Origin: Adineta steineri
Taxonomy: Eukaryota > Rotifera > Eurotatoria > Adinetida > Adinetidae
Direction: 5' to 3'
NCBI GenBank assembly: GCA_905250115.1
Contig: CAJNOI010000001.1
Location: forward strand, 821,115-885,114
Length of the DNA stretch: 64,000 nucleotides
Shown here: positions 1 to 12,200 of the stretch, in pieces
How the letters are laid out: every line of letters starts with the position of its first letter
Numbering within the stretch: the stretch's first letter is position 1
Notes under the pieces: model-generated
Told to the model about the DNA's origin: nothing
The model's database searches: none
What the model saw: the letters and a program-made list of their open reading frames with translations, nothing else
Translations under genes and position numbers: made by a program

Positions 1-46
1 TAACAAAAACCATCGGAAAAAAAAGTTCATTTCTTTTTTTCTTATT

Positions 47-2988
47 TTAAATTGAACTGTTAATACTTGTACTTATTTCGTAAGTACTAGTTTTAATTTC
101 TGTTCCATTTGTTAATATTTGACTTCCATCAATAATTGTTACTATTGGTATTTGAACTTTATTTATTTGTTCATCATTTTTATTAATTGATCGAAATAAA
201 TAACAACATGATGGAAGAATGAAATTAATTAATATTAAACATATAATTGATTGATACATTAATGAATTACGTATGATACGAAAAACATATGATTGTATAG
301 GATAACAATACAAAACCAGTAAAGAAATCATTAATGAAAATATTATACGATTATAGTTCCATTTCGAACTTAATCTATTATAACATGTATGAATTAAAGT
401 ATCAAGAAATAGAATTGATATAATATATAACCAAAGTCCATTGGCAAAATTAACTGTTAAATTATGAAATAAATATAAACAAGTTAATGTACCTGTTAAT
501 AATGCAAGTAAATGAGATATAATGAGAAGACTATTTTTCAATGAAATAAATGGAATCAATGTACTAATAAAACTACATATGATTAATAAAAGTATTAATA
601 GATATATTTCAACACGTATTTGTTCTAAAGATTCATAAGATGCATAGAGCATACTGTATGGAAATACATCAGGTAAAGGACTTTCATTTGCATAAGTATA
701 CATATTTTCCATTGTTCGAATATCTTCACGATCACCTAAAAAGAAATAAAATAATATTTGAATTAAGATAAATAATTATCTAACCTTTAATAGATGTGGT
801 TTGGCAGTAGAATCTTGATGCTATTATTGTTGAATGATTATGTCCATCGGATACAACTAAATCATTATGTGAAAATGGTGTTATACGAAATTCTAATGGT
901 TCTTTTCCTGTTTTTATAACAGTAATATTTTCATGATCTAACCATAATAATTTAAAATTATTTGCTCTTGTTTCATTTTGACATTGTTGAATTAAAGTAT
1001 TCATAGCTGATTTAGTTTGTTCATTTTCATAATTAATTGATTCAGATATTGTAAACATAGTAACAGGACCAATATCATAATCATCGACTTGTGATTGCAT
1101 ATGTGCTCGTAATGAATATGCATCACGTGGAAGAAATTCATCATCAAATAAACGTGTATCAACTGAAAGTCCAAACCAAATACTTGATATAAGAAATACA
1201 ATAAATATTAAACATAAAATAGCAGAAAGAAATGTTTTCATAATTGAATTATTATTTAATATTGAATAAATTTTATTTTTTAATAAATTAAATTTATTTG
1301 ATTTTTTCGTTCTATTTGTATAATAATCGTTTGATAAAGGAAAACAAAATAATGAATGACGACGTGTTGAAATACGTTTTAATGTTATAACAAGACATGA
1401 TGAAAAAAATGTTGCATGTACTAAATAATTCATTAATATATATAATACTAATGTTAAAGAAATAAGTGTTGTTGTTAACATTGGTGAAAGAGTTGAAAAT
1501 ATTACATAAACAATTGATATAATTAATGTTGATATCATAAAATATGGATGAGTTGTTTCAATAATTGATGAAAGAATTTTTTCAATATCAATTTCAGATG
1601 AGACATCAGTTATTGTAGTTAATTGTTCTTTAATTATTCGATGATATTCACCACATACAATTGAAAAACGCATACAATCAATGACTAGAATTCAATCATT
1701 AGATTCTATAGAATTTTTGTGTGAAAACTTACTAGCTATAATAAAGACCAGTAAAGCCATTGGCTCAATAATTTGAATACGAAATAGTGATAATATACCA
1801 AATGTAGCGCCAGTTGAAAGCGCAATACTGAATAATCCACAAATAGGTAAATAACCAACTGATGTATGAGTATTGCCTTGAATACTTAGAAAGAAACAAA
1901 CAAGAATAAAGAATATGACGATCACTAAGCTCATATATAATCCTTCATCATGTGCTTTTTTCATAATAGTATCTTTTATAGCTGTTGATGTTGATGGTAA
2001 TATATCAATTAACATCGATTTATATTCTTCATTAAGAAACCGTAATGCTTCACGTTCCCAACGAATTGCTAATTGATACATATCCGGTGTTGAGGTATTT
2101 AACGTATAACGAAGACGTAAAACAGGTACATAAGAAATAATTTTTTCTAAAGGCTGTTCGATATTTATTTTTGCTGTAGTATGTTTATCATTTTCTTGTT
2201 CATCTTCATCTTCATCATAATCATCAGTAATTGGTTTACGATTCGTCAGATTATAATCTTTACCAAACATAAATGCTGGTATACCATTAGCACCTGATGG
2301 TAAATGAACATAATATCCATTTTCAGGAGGAGCTAAATGTGATATTTTTTCACGAAATTCGTCAGTTAAAATATAATTTCCATCAATTGCACATGCATGA
2401 TTCATTTTTGTACATAATAATGGATAAGTATATTCAAGAGAATCTTTTTCATAAGGAATTCGAATATATTGAAGTTGTTGATCTAATAATCGAATCTAAA
2501 TAAATGTTAGATTTAAAGTTTCGTTACAATCGATATACTTCATTTTTCTTTCCTACCTCATCCATAATTTCATGACTAAGCATATTTGTTTGATTAGAAT
2601 CTTTTTCAGTTGTATTTATTTTTCTTTTCATAATAATATCTAATCCTGGATTAAGATTTAATTGTTGATGCATACGTAATTCAGTATCATTTCCAAAAAT
2701 TCGTCTTAATTGAAAGGCATTTCTCATTGCTGGACCATTAGGCATTAGAAAATCATTTTGATCAAATGGACGTATTCGCATAAATAATAGAAAACAAACA
2801 GTTAGTGCAATAGTAATAAATGAACTAATCGCAAGTATTGACCATGAAAAACGTATTAGAAATCTTGAATAAATATTTGCAAATTGTTTCCATTGTAAAT
2901 TCGTTTTTTGTCGAATTGAATTCATACGCATTTGAAATCGGTTTGTTTGTTTCATTGTTGAATCAATAAAGATACATATAATAATCAA
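47..2988 (-). CDS. Patched-related (sterol-sensing domain) membrane protein
   Basis: Four exons (2557-2988, 1733-2495, 785-1684, 47-735) with introns of 61, 48 and 49 bp join in phase into 928 codons (927 aa). The order matches the Patched/Dispatched-related RND superfamily: an N-terminal TM near residues 55-75, a first extracellular loop, an SSD-like TM cluster beginning near residue 330 and crossing the second intron, a second N-terminal-like TM and loop (VDTRLF region), and a C-terminal TM cluster. The family exports or moves sterols and lipidated ligands; the substrate here is unknown. The usual GxxDD-type acidic pair in TM4 is reduced to a single Asp (IIDCMRF), so proton-coupled transport may be altered. 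The closest relatives are probably the PTCHD3/nematode PTR group rather than true Patched. An alternative start is the Met at MKQTNRF, 11 residues in. Splice sites are seen; family membership is by sequence resemblance. Confidence 0.85.
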
Positions 2989-4318
2989 AAAAAAATTTCT
3001 AACCTAGAATTAAATAATAGAAATATTAATAACACAAGCAGATTTTCACTAAGTGTACGTTGTTATTGTTAAATTGTTTCCTATATAAGTATATTTCTTA
3101 TCCTTATAATGGAATGTTTATAAGGAGAAAGATAAAAGAAAAAGAGCTAAACATTTTATCACGTACGTATATTTTTCAAGAATCGTTATAATGAATTTTA
3201 TGTATGTTAACAGTGAGTGGGCGTAGACATTACAGATTAATTTGAACTCAAGAGATAAGAGAAAAGTACACATCTGGTTAGTACTTTTTTGTTTATGATA
3301 AAAAGAAAGAAAGTGCACCGTATTGAGTCGAAATATATCATACGTATTTTCAGCTTCGATTATTAGCGGTAATGTAATATTAAAGCCTAATGTTCGTCAC
3401 GAATCATTTAGCAAAAGAAGGAATGATGTCATTATACATAATAATACAGGAGCTGATGATCTTAATTTGTTAGAATACATTATGCGTAATCATACCAAAA
3501 AAAACAGAGACTGTTCTTTTATACATATTATGATTTTATTCTGTTTAGTTTTAGCTTTCTATTTATACAGAAATTTTTTTTCCATACTAAACCTGTTTGA
3601 GTGCAGACATACATGAGAATAATGGCTACAATATCTTTCGATCACTAATACAAAGAAAAGAAAAAAAAAGTGACAATAAATATAGCTGTGTAAAAATGGT
3701 ATGAAAACATCACGCCATACATCATCCATTTACTTTACTGTATGTACAGAACAAGAATAAATATAATTCCAGTCAAAAGAAAATGCACGCGACGACATCA
3801 AATATTATATTAAATATGTCTGCTTACATACCGATAATAAATCTACCACTTGTTTTTCAAGTTATAATATCAACTTAAGAATCGTGATGTTATTTCGTGA
3901 GAATGTGTTCGTAAGGTTAAGTATCCTCTATGAATATGTATAAACAAATGAAGAGAGAAGAAAGAAAATTCAATCGCAATCGGTCATTTTCAAATATACG
4001 ATATTCTTTCGTTTCTGTAGAATAAAATTCTTTGACCTGGATATCAGTATTAACTTTTATTCATTTCGATGTCTTCCATTGTTTACATAATTTTTTTTGT
4101 TTATTTGTTCTTGGATAATTTTTTTTTTATTTTCTAATTCTGATACATGAAAAAGAAAGACAATTGAGTTATGACAAAAAAAAGGAATTGTGAAATAAGG
4201 GGAACAAGAGATCGAGAAAATATGTTAAACTATTATCTAAATGACAATACAGGCTCTTTTTAAATATTTAGTCTCATAAAAAAAAAAGAAGCAAAAGGAA
4301 ACGAGGAAAATAACGTTT
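2989..4318. other. intergenic region, no supported gene
   Basis: AT-rich spacer between the start of the Patched-like gene and the 3' end of the MTCH gene. A 97-codon plus-strand ORF at 3323-3616 ends in one hydrophobic stretch but has no recognisable domain, and the bases upstream resemble the rest of the spacer, so I do not call it a gene. Confidence 0.5.
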
Positions 4319-5940
4319 TTAAGCATTTGGTATTGGTGTACCCAGTGCTGGCAGACCAGATGTACCAAGAGCAGCACGATTAAATAAACCAGAACCTCGT
4401 TTTAATTGTTCCTGAAAGTAACGAAAATAATTTTTTATTGAAAAATCAAAAAGAACTTGAAATATTTACCCCTGTTTTTAAATAATTGTATGCATCATGC
4501 CAATTACTATGAATTGGTGTCATAGGTAATGTACCAGCACGAAGTCCACTTCGATTAATTGCTGTTACAGTTGTTACAACACTCAATGGATAGGTAACAG
4601 TTTGAGCTACAAACTAAAAATATTAAATAAATAAAATATATATTCTAACTGTATGTATGTTTATTAAAATATACTTACAGCAGCAATATATTCATATAAG
4701 GAGACTAATTCATTTTGTGATGGTAATTGTGTTTTAAGCAAATGAACAATAACATTTGCTATTACAATTGTTGAAATTTCAAGTAACCATCGAGGAATAA
4801 GTCCACTATTTTATATAAAATTGAATTAAAAAGAAAAAATAGAAATAGAAAAATTTGCATACACAAAAAATCCTCCAATTCCTTGATGTTGATAGATTTC
4901 TTTAAAATTTTGAAATATATTGAGTGATGAATATGCTTTTTCACCACCAACAAATTGACCCATACACCGGACAGCCATGACTAAATATCAATGATATAGA
5001 TATATATCTATCAAACAAAGATAATTTCATTCTACCTTGAAATGGATGTGAAACCAAAATTCCCCACGATTGACATCGTACTTCTCGTAAAACCTTTTTA
5101 AAATAAAATCTATTAAATATTAATCATAACATTTTTCATAACATACTTTTTGTGTACATTTGTTCCATGTTGGTTTTTCTTGACTACTTGGTACTCGTGG
5201 TTCAACAGGACCAAGAAGCTATGTAATGAAAAAAAAACAAAATTGTAAATTACTATTCAATATTTTATCATCTACTTCATCAACTTTTGTTGTTGTATAC
5301 CAGCAAACAACTTTAGATAAAAGTGAACAACCAAAACCACGATATAAACCAAGAAAACCATCTGTATTATATATATATTGAACTAAATTAAAAGATTTTA
5401 TTAATATAATTAAAAATAAAAAAAGAAATTTAACTAACGATAACGAAATACATTTGGATAGTAAAGAGTTTCTTTTCCAAATAAATTTTTTCCTCGATAT
5501 GCTGGTAATGGTTCATAACCCATCTAAATATATATTTAAATTATTTTTCATAGAAATTCATTTTTCCTATTGCTTTTAATTATCTTACTTGCATTAATAC
5601 TCGTACATAAGCCAATGGATGTCCTATAGCATGTTGAATAGTTGTTGTTTTTAATACAGCAAATGTTGGATTAGCTGAGTTTGCTGTTGAAGTAAATCCA
5701 CCTGTCGGTTGTTGACGAACTGGTGTACCGGGTTGTAAAGGTGGTTGAATAGGTGTAACAATACGTTCAGCTGTCTGTAATATCGATGTAGGTGGAAGTA
5801 AAGGACTATTTTCATCATTTTGAATATTGTCAGTAACTGAAGAATCCTGTAGAAAAGAAAACTATTTATTAAAGATTTATTTGAAAAAATAAAGAACATA
5901 CATCAGTTCTTGGTGTTGTTATAGGTGGGGTTGTATCCAT
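4319..5940 (-). CDS. MTCH2: Mitochondrial carrier homologue (MTCH1/2-type outer membrane protein)
   Basis: About ten short exons separated by roughly 45-70 bp introns encode about 360 aa. The start is the ATG whose complement lies at 5938-5940 (MDTTPP), and the stop is at 4319-4321. After a Pro/Thr-rich N-terminus come degenerate mitochondrial-carrier repeats: HPLAYVRVLMQ with the MGYEPLPAYRGKNLFG stretch typical of MTCH proteins, then SHPFQ-VMAVRCMGQFVGG, then a third repeat with YPLSVVTTVTA. The PxDxxK carrier signatures are lost, as in MTCH1/MTCH2, which sit in the outer mitochondrial membrane and act in tail-anchored protein insertion and apoptosis signalling (family knowledge). The symbol is approximate because MTCH1 and MTCH2 cannot be separated by eye. 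The gene is divergent from DNAAF6, with about 300 bp between the two starts. Confidence 0.8.
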
Positions 5941-6244
5941 GATTAATTAGTCAATTGAAATGATTGAAAGAGTGTATGAGTAGATACCACAAAGTGTTTA
6001 GTATGTTGGTAAATGCTTGTTTATTTATTTTTTTTGGAATTTTTGAATTTTTGAGAAAAATTAATTATTATAAAGAATATTGAGGAAAGATTGAGAAAAT
6101 ATTGATTTTTTCTATAATTTTAATTAAAAAAAATATACTATCTGTTAGCGCCATCTACGTGTTACTCGGGTAACGTATGGGTAATTGACATAAAAATGGA
6201 GATAACTTATAATTGATCCATGTATTCATAATCATTTTAAAAGG
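5941..6244. promoter_or_regulatory. Bidirectional promoter region MTCH / DNAAF6
   Basis: A 304-bp AT-rich interval lies between two divergent start codons. It must hold the 5' regulatory sequence of both genes. The only local rise in GC is near 6145-6180 (gcgccatctacgtgttactcg). No TATA or initiator element can be assigned with certainty. Confidence 0.45.
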
Positions 6245-7248
6245 ATGTTTGGACTGGAAATAAATCAATTAGCTAATTTACTTAAACAAGCCGATCGAAA
6301 TGGTGGTGATGATTCCGATAGTGATGAAGATCAAGTATATTTACAAAACATATATTCTTTTATTTTATTTTGTTATACTAATTTATTAAATCTTTTTTAG
6401 CCAAAGAAAAATACAAATGCTCATTTAACTCCTGCAAGTCTTGTTTCACAAGCACAAAAAACGACTAATACAATTAAAGACGCAAACTCTACACCAATAA
6501 AAAGTATAATTTAAATATATATATATATACCAAATTATCGTTTTCTTTTGTTAGAACCATCAACTGTTAATTCAAAAGATATTTGGCAAATTGATGAAGT
6601 ACCTAATAATGATGTAAAAACACATGATGAAGTAGATCAACGACCACAACCTGAGTAATTCTTTGTATATATATCTTGTATCATATTTTTTTATTTCTTA
6701 AGATATGAAATGCATTATAAACAACGTATTACAACAGAAGATGTCTTCCTTCAAATGGGCAATAAAAATCCTTCATCAGCTAGTTGTGAAGATCTTGTCG
6801 TAAGTTATTGCACTAAATCGAAGAATACTAGTCAATTGTAATTAGTTAAATAGAGATGACAGAATAACAAAAATCGAATAAATTCAATCGGGAGAATTAT
6901 ATATTGTTGATGACATTTCAATTCTTATCATTGAAAGACAAAATAAAAGCAATGACTAATATTTATTTTTCATATATTATAGGTTAACATTCAATTACCT
7001 GATACAAAATTAGCTGATATTATTTTGGATATAACAAAAACATTTCTTGATTGTCGTTGTCCGAAATAGTAAAAATTTCGATTTTCTTTTTATAAGAATT
7101 CTTTATTTTTATTTTGTCTAGTCGTTTAACATTATCATTACCTCATCCTGTTGACCCAGATAATTCTCAAGCTAAATGGAATAAAGAAAAATCTTCACTT
7201 GAAGTTACATTAAAACTTAATCGAGAATATGATGACTTTAATTTATAA
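6245..7248 (+). CDS. DNAAF6: Dynein axonemal assembly factor 6 (PIH1D3-like)
   Basis: Six exons (6245-6334, 6401-6503, 6555-6654, 6703-6799, 6983-7068, 7122-7248) join in phase into 201 codons (200 aa). The N-terminus is acidic (DDSDSDEDQ), and the C-terminal half is a PIH/CS-type domain starting at PEYEMHYKQ, with LPDTKLADIILDI, LPHPVDPDN and LEVTLKLNREYD, a pattern I recognise from PIH1D3/DNAAF6. The family works with HSP90 in cytoplasmic pre-assembly of axonemal dynein arms, which fits a ciliated animal. The length (200 aa) is close to vertebrate DNAAF6. A potential splice acceptor AG (6242-6243) lies one base before the ATG. The LRR gene follows after 67 bp on the same strand. Confidence 0.8.
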
Positions 7249-7315
7249 ATTTCATTTACATAAATAAATCAAATGTTTTTTTCATATGTTTAAATAAATT
7301 TCAGATTATATTTTA
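7249..7315 (+). promoter_or_regulatory. Intercistronic region with poly(A) signals and splice acceptor
   Basis: Only 67 bp separate the DNAAF6 stop from the next ATG. The interval has two AATAAA hexamers (7263-7268 and around 7292-7297), a T-rich run and a TTTCAG acceptor ending at 7304, 11 bases before the ATG. This is the arrangement expected at an SL trans-splicing site inside an operon. Rotifers are known to trans-splice a spliced leader. Confidence 0.55.
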
Positions 7316-9263
7316 ATGGCAACTAATAATAAACGATGTTCATCAGGTACTGCACCAACAACACGTGCGCAATCTCTTAGTTCTTTGAAACAAACTTCAA
7401 CATTATCTCGCTCGAAAACATGTGGATTTACCGGTACAACATCATTAAAATCTAAACTTGAACCACTTCCACAAAATAAAACTCCAGATTTAAAAGCAGA
7501 AACACTTGTAAAATTTATTATTTCATCATTTATTTGAAAAGATGTTATCTATATAGCCTGAAAATGCACATAAACTTCATCCAGCAATGGTAAATGAACT
7601 TAGTTTTCATGCTCGAAATCTTACTACAACACCAATTTTATCTCAAGTAAAAGAATGATCTTCTATTTTTAAAATGGCATATGTTATTCCTTATTTTATT
7701 AGTTTAATAAACTGCAAATATTGGATCTTTCATGTAATAATCTAACTCATATTGATAATTTAAGAACTTTGACGGTAAAATAAATTTTAATAATATATAT
7801 ATATAAATAATAGAATCATTTTATTTAGAATTTACGTGAATTGAAATTATATGGAAATAAAATTGAACAAATTGAGAATCTTGATTGGTAAATTTTTTTA
7901 AATTCTTCGTTTGTGTAGAGGAATAAAACTAAAGAATTTGATTTTAGTTTAACTCAATTACAAACTCTTCAATTGCAATATAACGATATTGAAAAAATCG
8001 GTAAGGATAATATATTTTCTCCTATATATTTTGTTCATTTATTTCAGGTTTTGGTCTTGTATATTTAACTCGTTTACAATTACTTCGTATAGATTCTAAT
8101 AATTTAACATCTATTCGATCAGAAGAAATATCAAAATTATCACAACTTAAAATTCTTGATGTATCCGATTGTTCAATAGAAAATCTCGATGTAAATTCCG
8201 ATTTATTTGAATAGTAATTCTTATTATCTAGAGAAATTTTATTATTCTAGTTTATCAATTCACTTCCATCTATAACAGAATTACGTGCAAATCATTCTTA
8301 TATAAGAACTTTACCAAATCAAATTCGTAATCTTCGATTTTTAACTGATCTTGATTTATCAAATAATCAACTTACAAATATAACATCAATAAAAACCTTA
8401 TCAGCATTACATTTACTTCGTTTAACAAATAATCATATTCAAGATATACAAATAATATCACATCTTACGCATCTAAGTGAACTTTATTTAGCTAATAATC
8501 AAATTACTTGTTTACCGAATTCATTTCATAAACTTATTGAATTACAATGTTTAGATATATCAAATAATTCTATTCAATCTTGGAAAGATATTGTAAGATT
8601 TAAATTTTGACTTGTTGCTAGAGAAAATATTTTCTATTAGGATGTACTTGGTCGAATGAATTCACTTTTTCTGTTACATATAAATGGAAATCCTTTACTA
8701 TCCGATGAAGAAAATTATATTGATAAATTATCAAAACTTTGTTCATCGTTAGAAATAATTGATAATGTAAGAAAGAAAAATTTCATTTATTTATTACATA
8801 TTTGAATTATTTTAAAAGGTTAGTGTACAAACCGGTGATATAAATATTGCTCCAACTGAATCATGTATATTTAATATTTTTGTTTAACAAAAAAAAAACA
8901 AGTTTTCTATTTTAAGATGAACAATTAATGAATATTGATAAAGAATTAAAAGATGTTGATCAATCACTTGAAAAATCCATTACAAATATTCAAGACCAGT
9001 ATGAAATATTAATAAATTTTCATATCAAACTTTAAATTCTATTTAGATTTCATACAATTATAAACGATTTACAAAAACTTAGCGAATGGTACAACGATGA
9101 ATTACCAACTAATCATTCACCAGAAACAAATACATCACATAGAAATTCGTAAATTATTGTTATGATTTTTTATTAACTAAAAAATTTTTGTTTCTCTATC
9201 ATTTATAGAAAACATCGTCTTTTTCAAGCATTGACATTCAGTGAAGAAAATTATCAAAACTAA
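7316..9263 (+). CDS. SDS22-type leucine-rich-repeat protein
   Basis: Twelve exons with short introns, all junctions checked for frame, from MATNNKRC to the stop at 9261-9263; about 440 aa. A basic Ser/Thr-rich N-terminus (about 70 aa) precedes roughly ten 22-residue LRRs of the SDS22 type (LQILDLSCNNLTHIDNL, LRELKLYGNKIEQIENL, LTDLDLSNNQLTNITSI, LSELYLANNQITCLPNS), an LRR cap (LLHINGNPLLSDEENY) and a C-terminal helical, probably coiled-coil segment (NIDKELKDVDQSLEKSI). SDS22-type LRRs are common in ciliary/centrosomal proteins and PP1 regulators. Placement directly behind DNAAF6 suggests a ciliary role, but that is inference. The exact orthologue (LRRC9, LRRC49 or CEP97-like) cannot be decided by eye. 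Confidence 0.8.
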
Positions 9264-12200
9264 AATGTAAAAATTGTTACGAAATTATATGTCATAAAGT
9301 TCATTTTATGTTTCAAAGATAAATAATTTTAATTGCAAAATAATTGACCATTCATTTATTTGTATAAAACAGGAAATTATTAAAAACAGATGAATTGTTA
9401 GCACGCATAGATATACGAAACAAATTGCAATTTATTCGCATGCATACATTTACGATTTTTTATTATCAGGGCAGGAAAAGTAAATCGTGTAAACATAAAA
9501 CATACGCAGGAATAAACATAATTCTACCTAAAACGTGATGAAGTAGACAGTATATATACACTTGATATTTTATTCTAAAAAAGAAGAATTATATTAAGAT
9601 TTCTTTTTATAATAAATTCTACGGAAATATTAGTTGCCACTTTGAACATCAAATAAAAATCTTCAAGAAGAACATTGACGTTTATTTTCTTCCGGTTAAA
9701 TTGTATTGTGTGTGATTGAACTCATTGTCATAAGATAAAAATAAAATATATATATATATATTGCTAGTAATTTATTTTCATATAAAATATAATCTTGTCA
9801 ATATATATAAATGTCAATCTGATAAAGACGTGTTTGTTTTTGTTGCTCATGTGAATGGAAAAAAATATATACATGTTTGATTTCTAATCTAATTATAATG
9901 GAATAAAATGACTCGAAGCATTAATGATACAACAAGACAGATGAATAATAAATCAGTAAGTAAGTATAGTTTTTGCCATCGACGATGTATAACAATGAGA
10001 AAAAAGATAAGACAACATGATTTATAAACAACAAAAAAAAAGCCATAATAGAAATTGAAAGAAAACACGCCAGCTGCAAAATAGATTAAGATTTATAGAT
10101 TAAGAATACTTCTCTTGCAAGATTCTATTATCGAAGCGCTAGTATTCAGAACTCAAAAATTTTTCATTACGAGAAATAGACAGAGTCTTTAAGTAGAAAA
10201 CAGAAAGAAGATGATTATCTAGTGTATGCGCCTAGATGCTTCATAAGATAGTAACATTCGAACTATATATTCCTGGACATACAATCCCTTTTTTTTCTAC
10301 ATGTTTGTACGCTAAATTCCATCAAGTTCTGTATATAGTACGTGAGTATTTATAGTTATACATCATATGATAATGTTAAATATATACTATTAAATCATTT
10401 TTTAATATTCATAATCGACAAATAGGTTATTAGAAAATTTTTATTATATATTACAAGAACTTTCATTGTGTTATATATCAAATATTTATTTATTTCAATT
10501 ATTAATCGGTTAAAAAGTAAATTCTATGTCAATAAGTACGTAATTATTAATACATTGAGCTAGTCATTATAAAAATATTTATAGAAAAAAAGGAAGTGCT
10601 TTTATTTTATTCTAGAGAAAGGTAAAAATTTTCAAAACTCATCAGACTAGTTTTAGAAGTCAGAAGTTTACGTATATATTTTCCCGTCTTTCCTTTTATA
10701 TCATTCGAGATGATCTATCATTGAAGCAAGTTTTAGTTCTGATAGGACCAACTATTTCCGGTACGAGTTTTTAAAATAGAAAATCCATATGATTTCTCAA
10801 AAAAAACAACATTCCTGTTGTGAGAAACTAGTACTATAATAATACTGAATGATTGTAAACATGAATTTTGATTAACAAATGCCATATTCCATGAATAAAC
10901 TAATTTATTTTCTTTTGTATACGAGTAGTGCTGATATAATTATAAAGAAACAGATTAGATTGTCTAGTTCAATTAATATTTTCTGTATTTAGAATTAAAG
11001 TCTTTAAGACAATAATAAATTATATTTAGAGATAATATCAGTTCTCATCATTAATACAACTTATTGCTTATTATATACTAATAATAATATCAATTTTATT
11101 GATTACATTTCTCTAGTTATATCGAATTTCGTAGATTGAGAAAGTCGATATGTTATGTGTTCTGTGGTAAACTTTATATTGATTAGATTATTCTTTTTTC
11201 ATCTATAGATAAACTGTGTGAAAGCAGAGAAGCTATTCAAAAACATACGATTAGATGAGTGTTTTACATTTGAATGGGAAAGAGTTAAATATATAAAGGT
11301 AATGCATTGATCTGTTAATAAATTTATATTTACATTTGATAAGAAACTAACAATAAACAGATTAAGTTATGCATAATTGAATCGTTTTTCTTTTTTTTGA
11401 AAAATATTCTCATCGACTATTTGAAGAATAAATTTCTGTTTTTTTTCATTATTGATTAGTTTAATCATATTTGACAAATACGTTCAAATAGTAATTTATG
11501 AGATTAAATAGATAGGGTAGTACCACTTAAAAATATATAGATTTTTATTGGTGCTTAATCATACGTTGTATAATAAAACACAATAATATGATGAATATTT
11601 TATACAATATTATTCCCTGCTATAGAAGTAAGAAAAAACGTCGACGGTCTTTTTTTTTTCTTTTTATTATATATTAAAAAATGTTTTTAGAAGGAAAAAA
11701 AACATTCGTTGAGGAAATTTAATGGGTTTAAGATTAAGGATATTTGATCAACACGTTTTAACATACTTTTTGTGTGTCCGTGAAAAATGTTTACTTTCTA
11801 TTCTAAAGAAAAATGTATCCTTCTCTTTCGATCGATTCCTTTATAAACCCGCAGGTATTTTTTATTATTATCTTGTTATGTCATTTTTTTTCTTGAATCT
11901 TATTCATTAAGTGTTATTAATTAAAAGGAAACCAAACAGTTCATTATCAATTTTAGTTTGTTAACATGCACGATTACTTACTTTTTCCGTTGATCTCGTG
12001 TTTACTTTTTTTAGTTCATATATTCTCTATTGTTCCGGCATCTATCAAATTAAGTTTAGTTTATCTAAATTAGACATTTAATTTAACTTGATTTATATTT
12101 AAAAATAAGCAGGTACTTTTCTTTTTCTCTTTTTGTAATGACATTCTTAATCTTTGTTCCCATACATGCAATAAAGTTTTTTTATGATAGAATATGAAGT

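Noticed and set aside
3323-3616. 97-codon ORF with one hydrophobic segment as a small membrane protein
   Set aside because: No domain, no splice partner, composition like the spacer. It starts right after the oppositely oriented spacer with no promoter or acceptor evidence.
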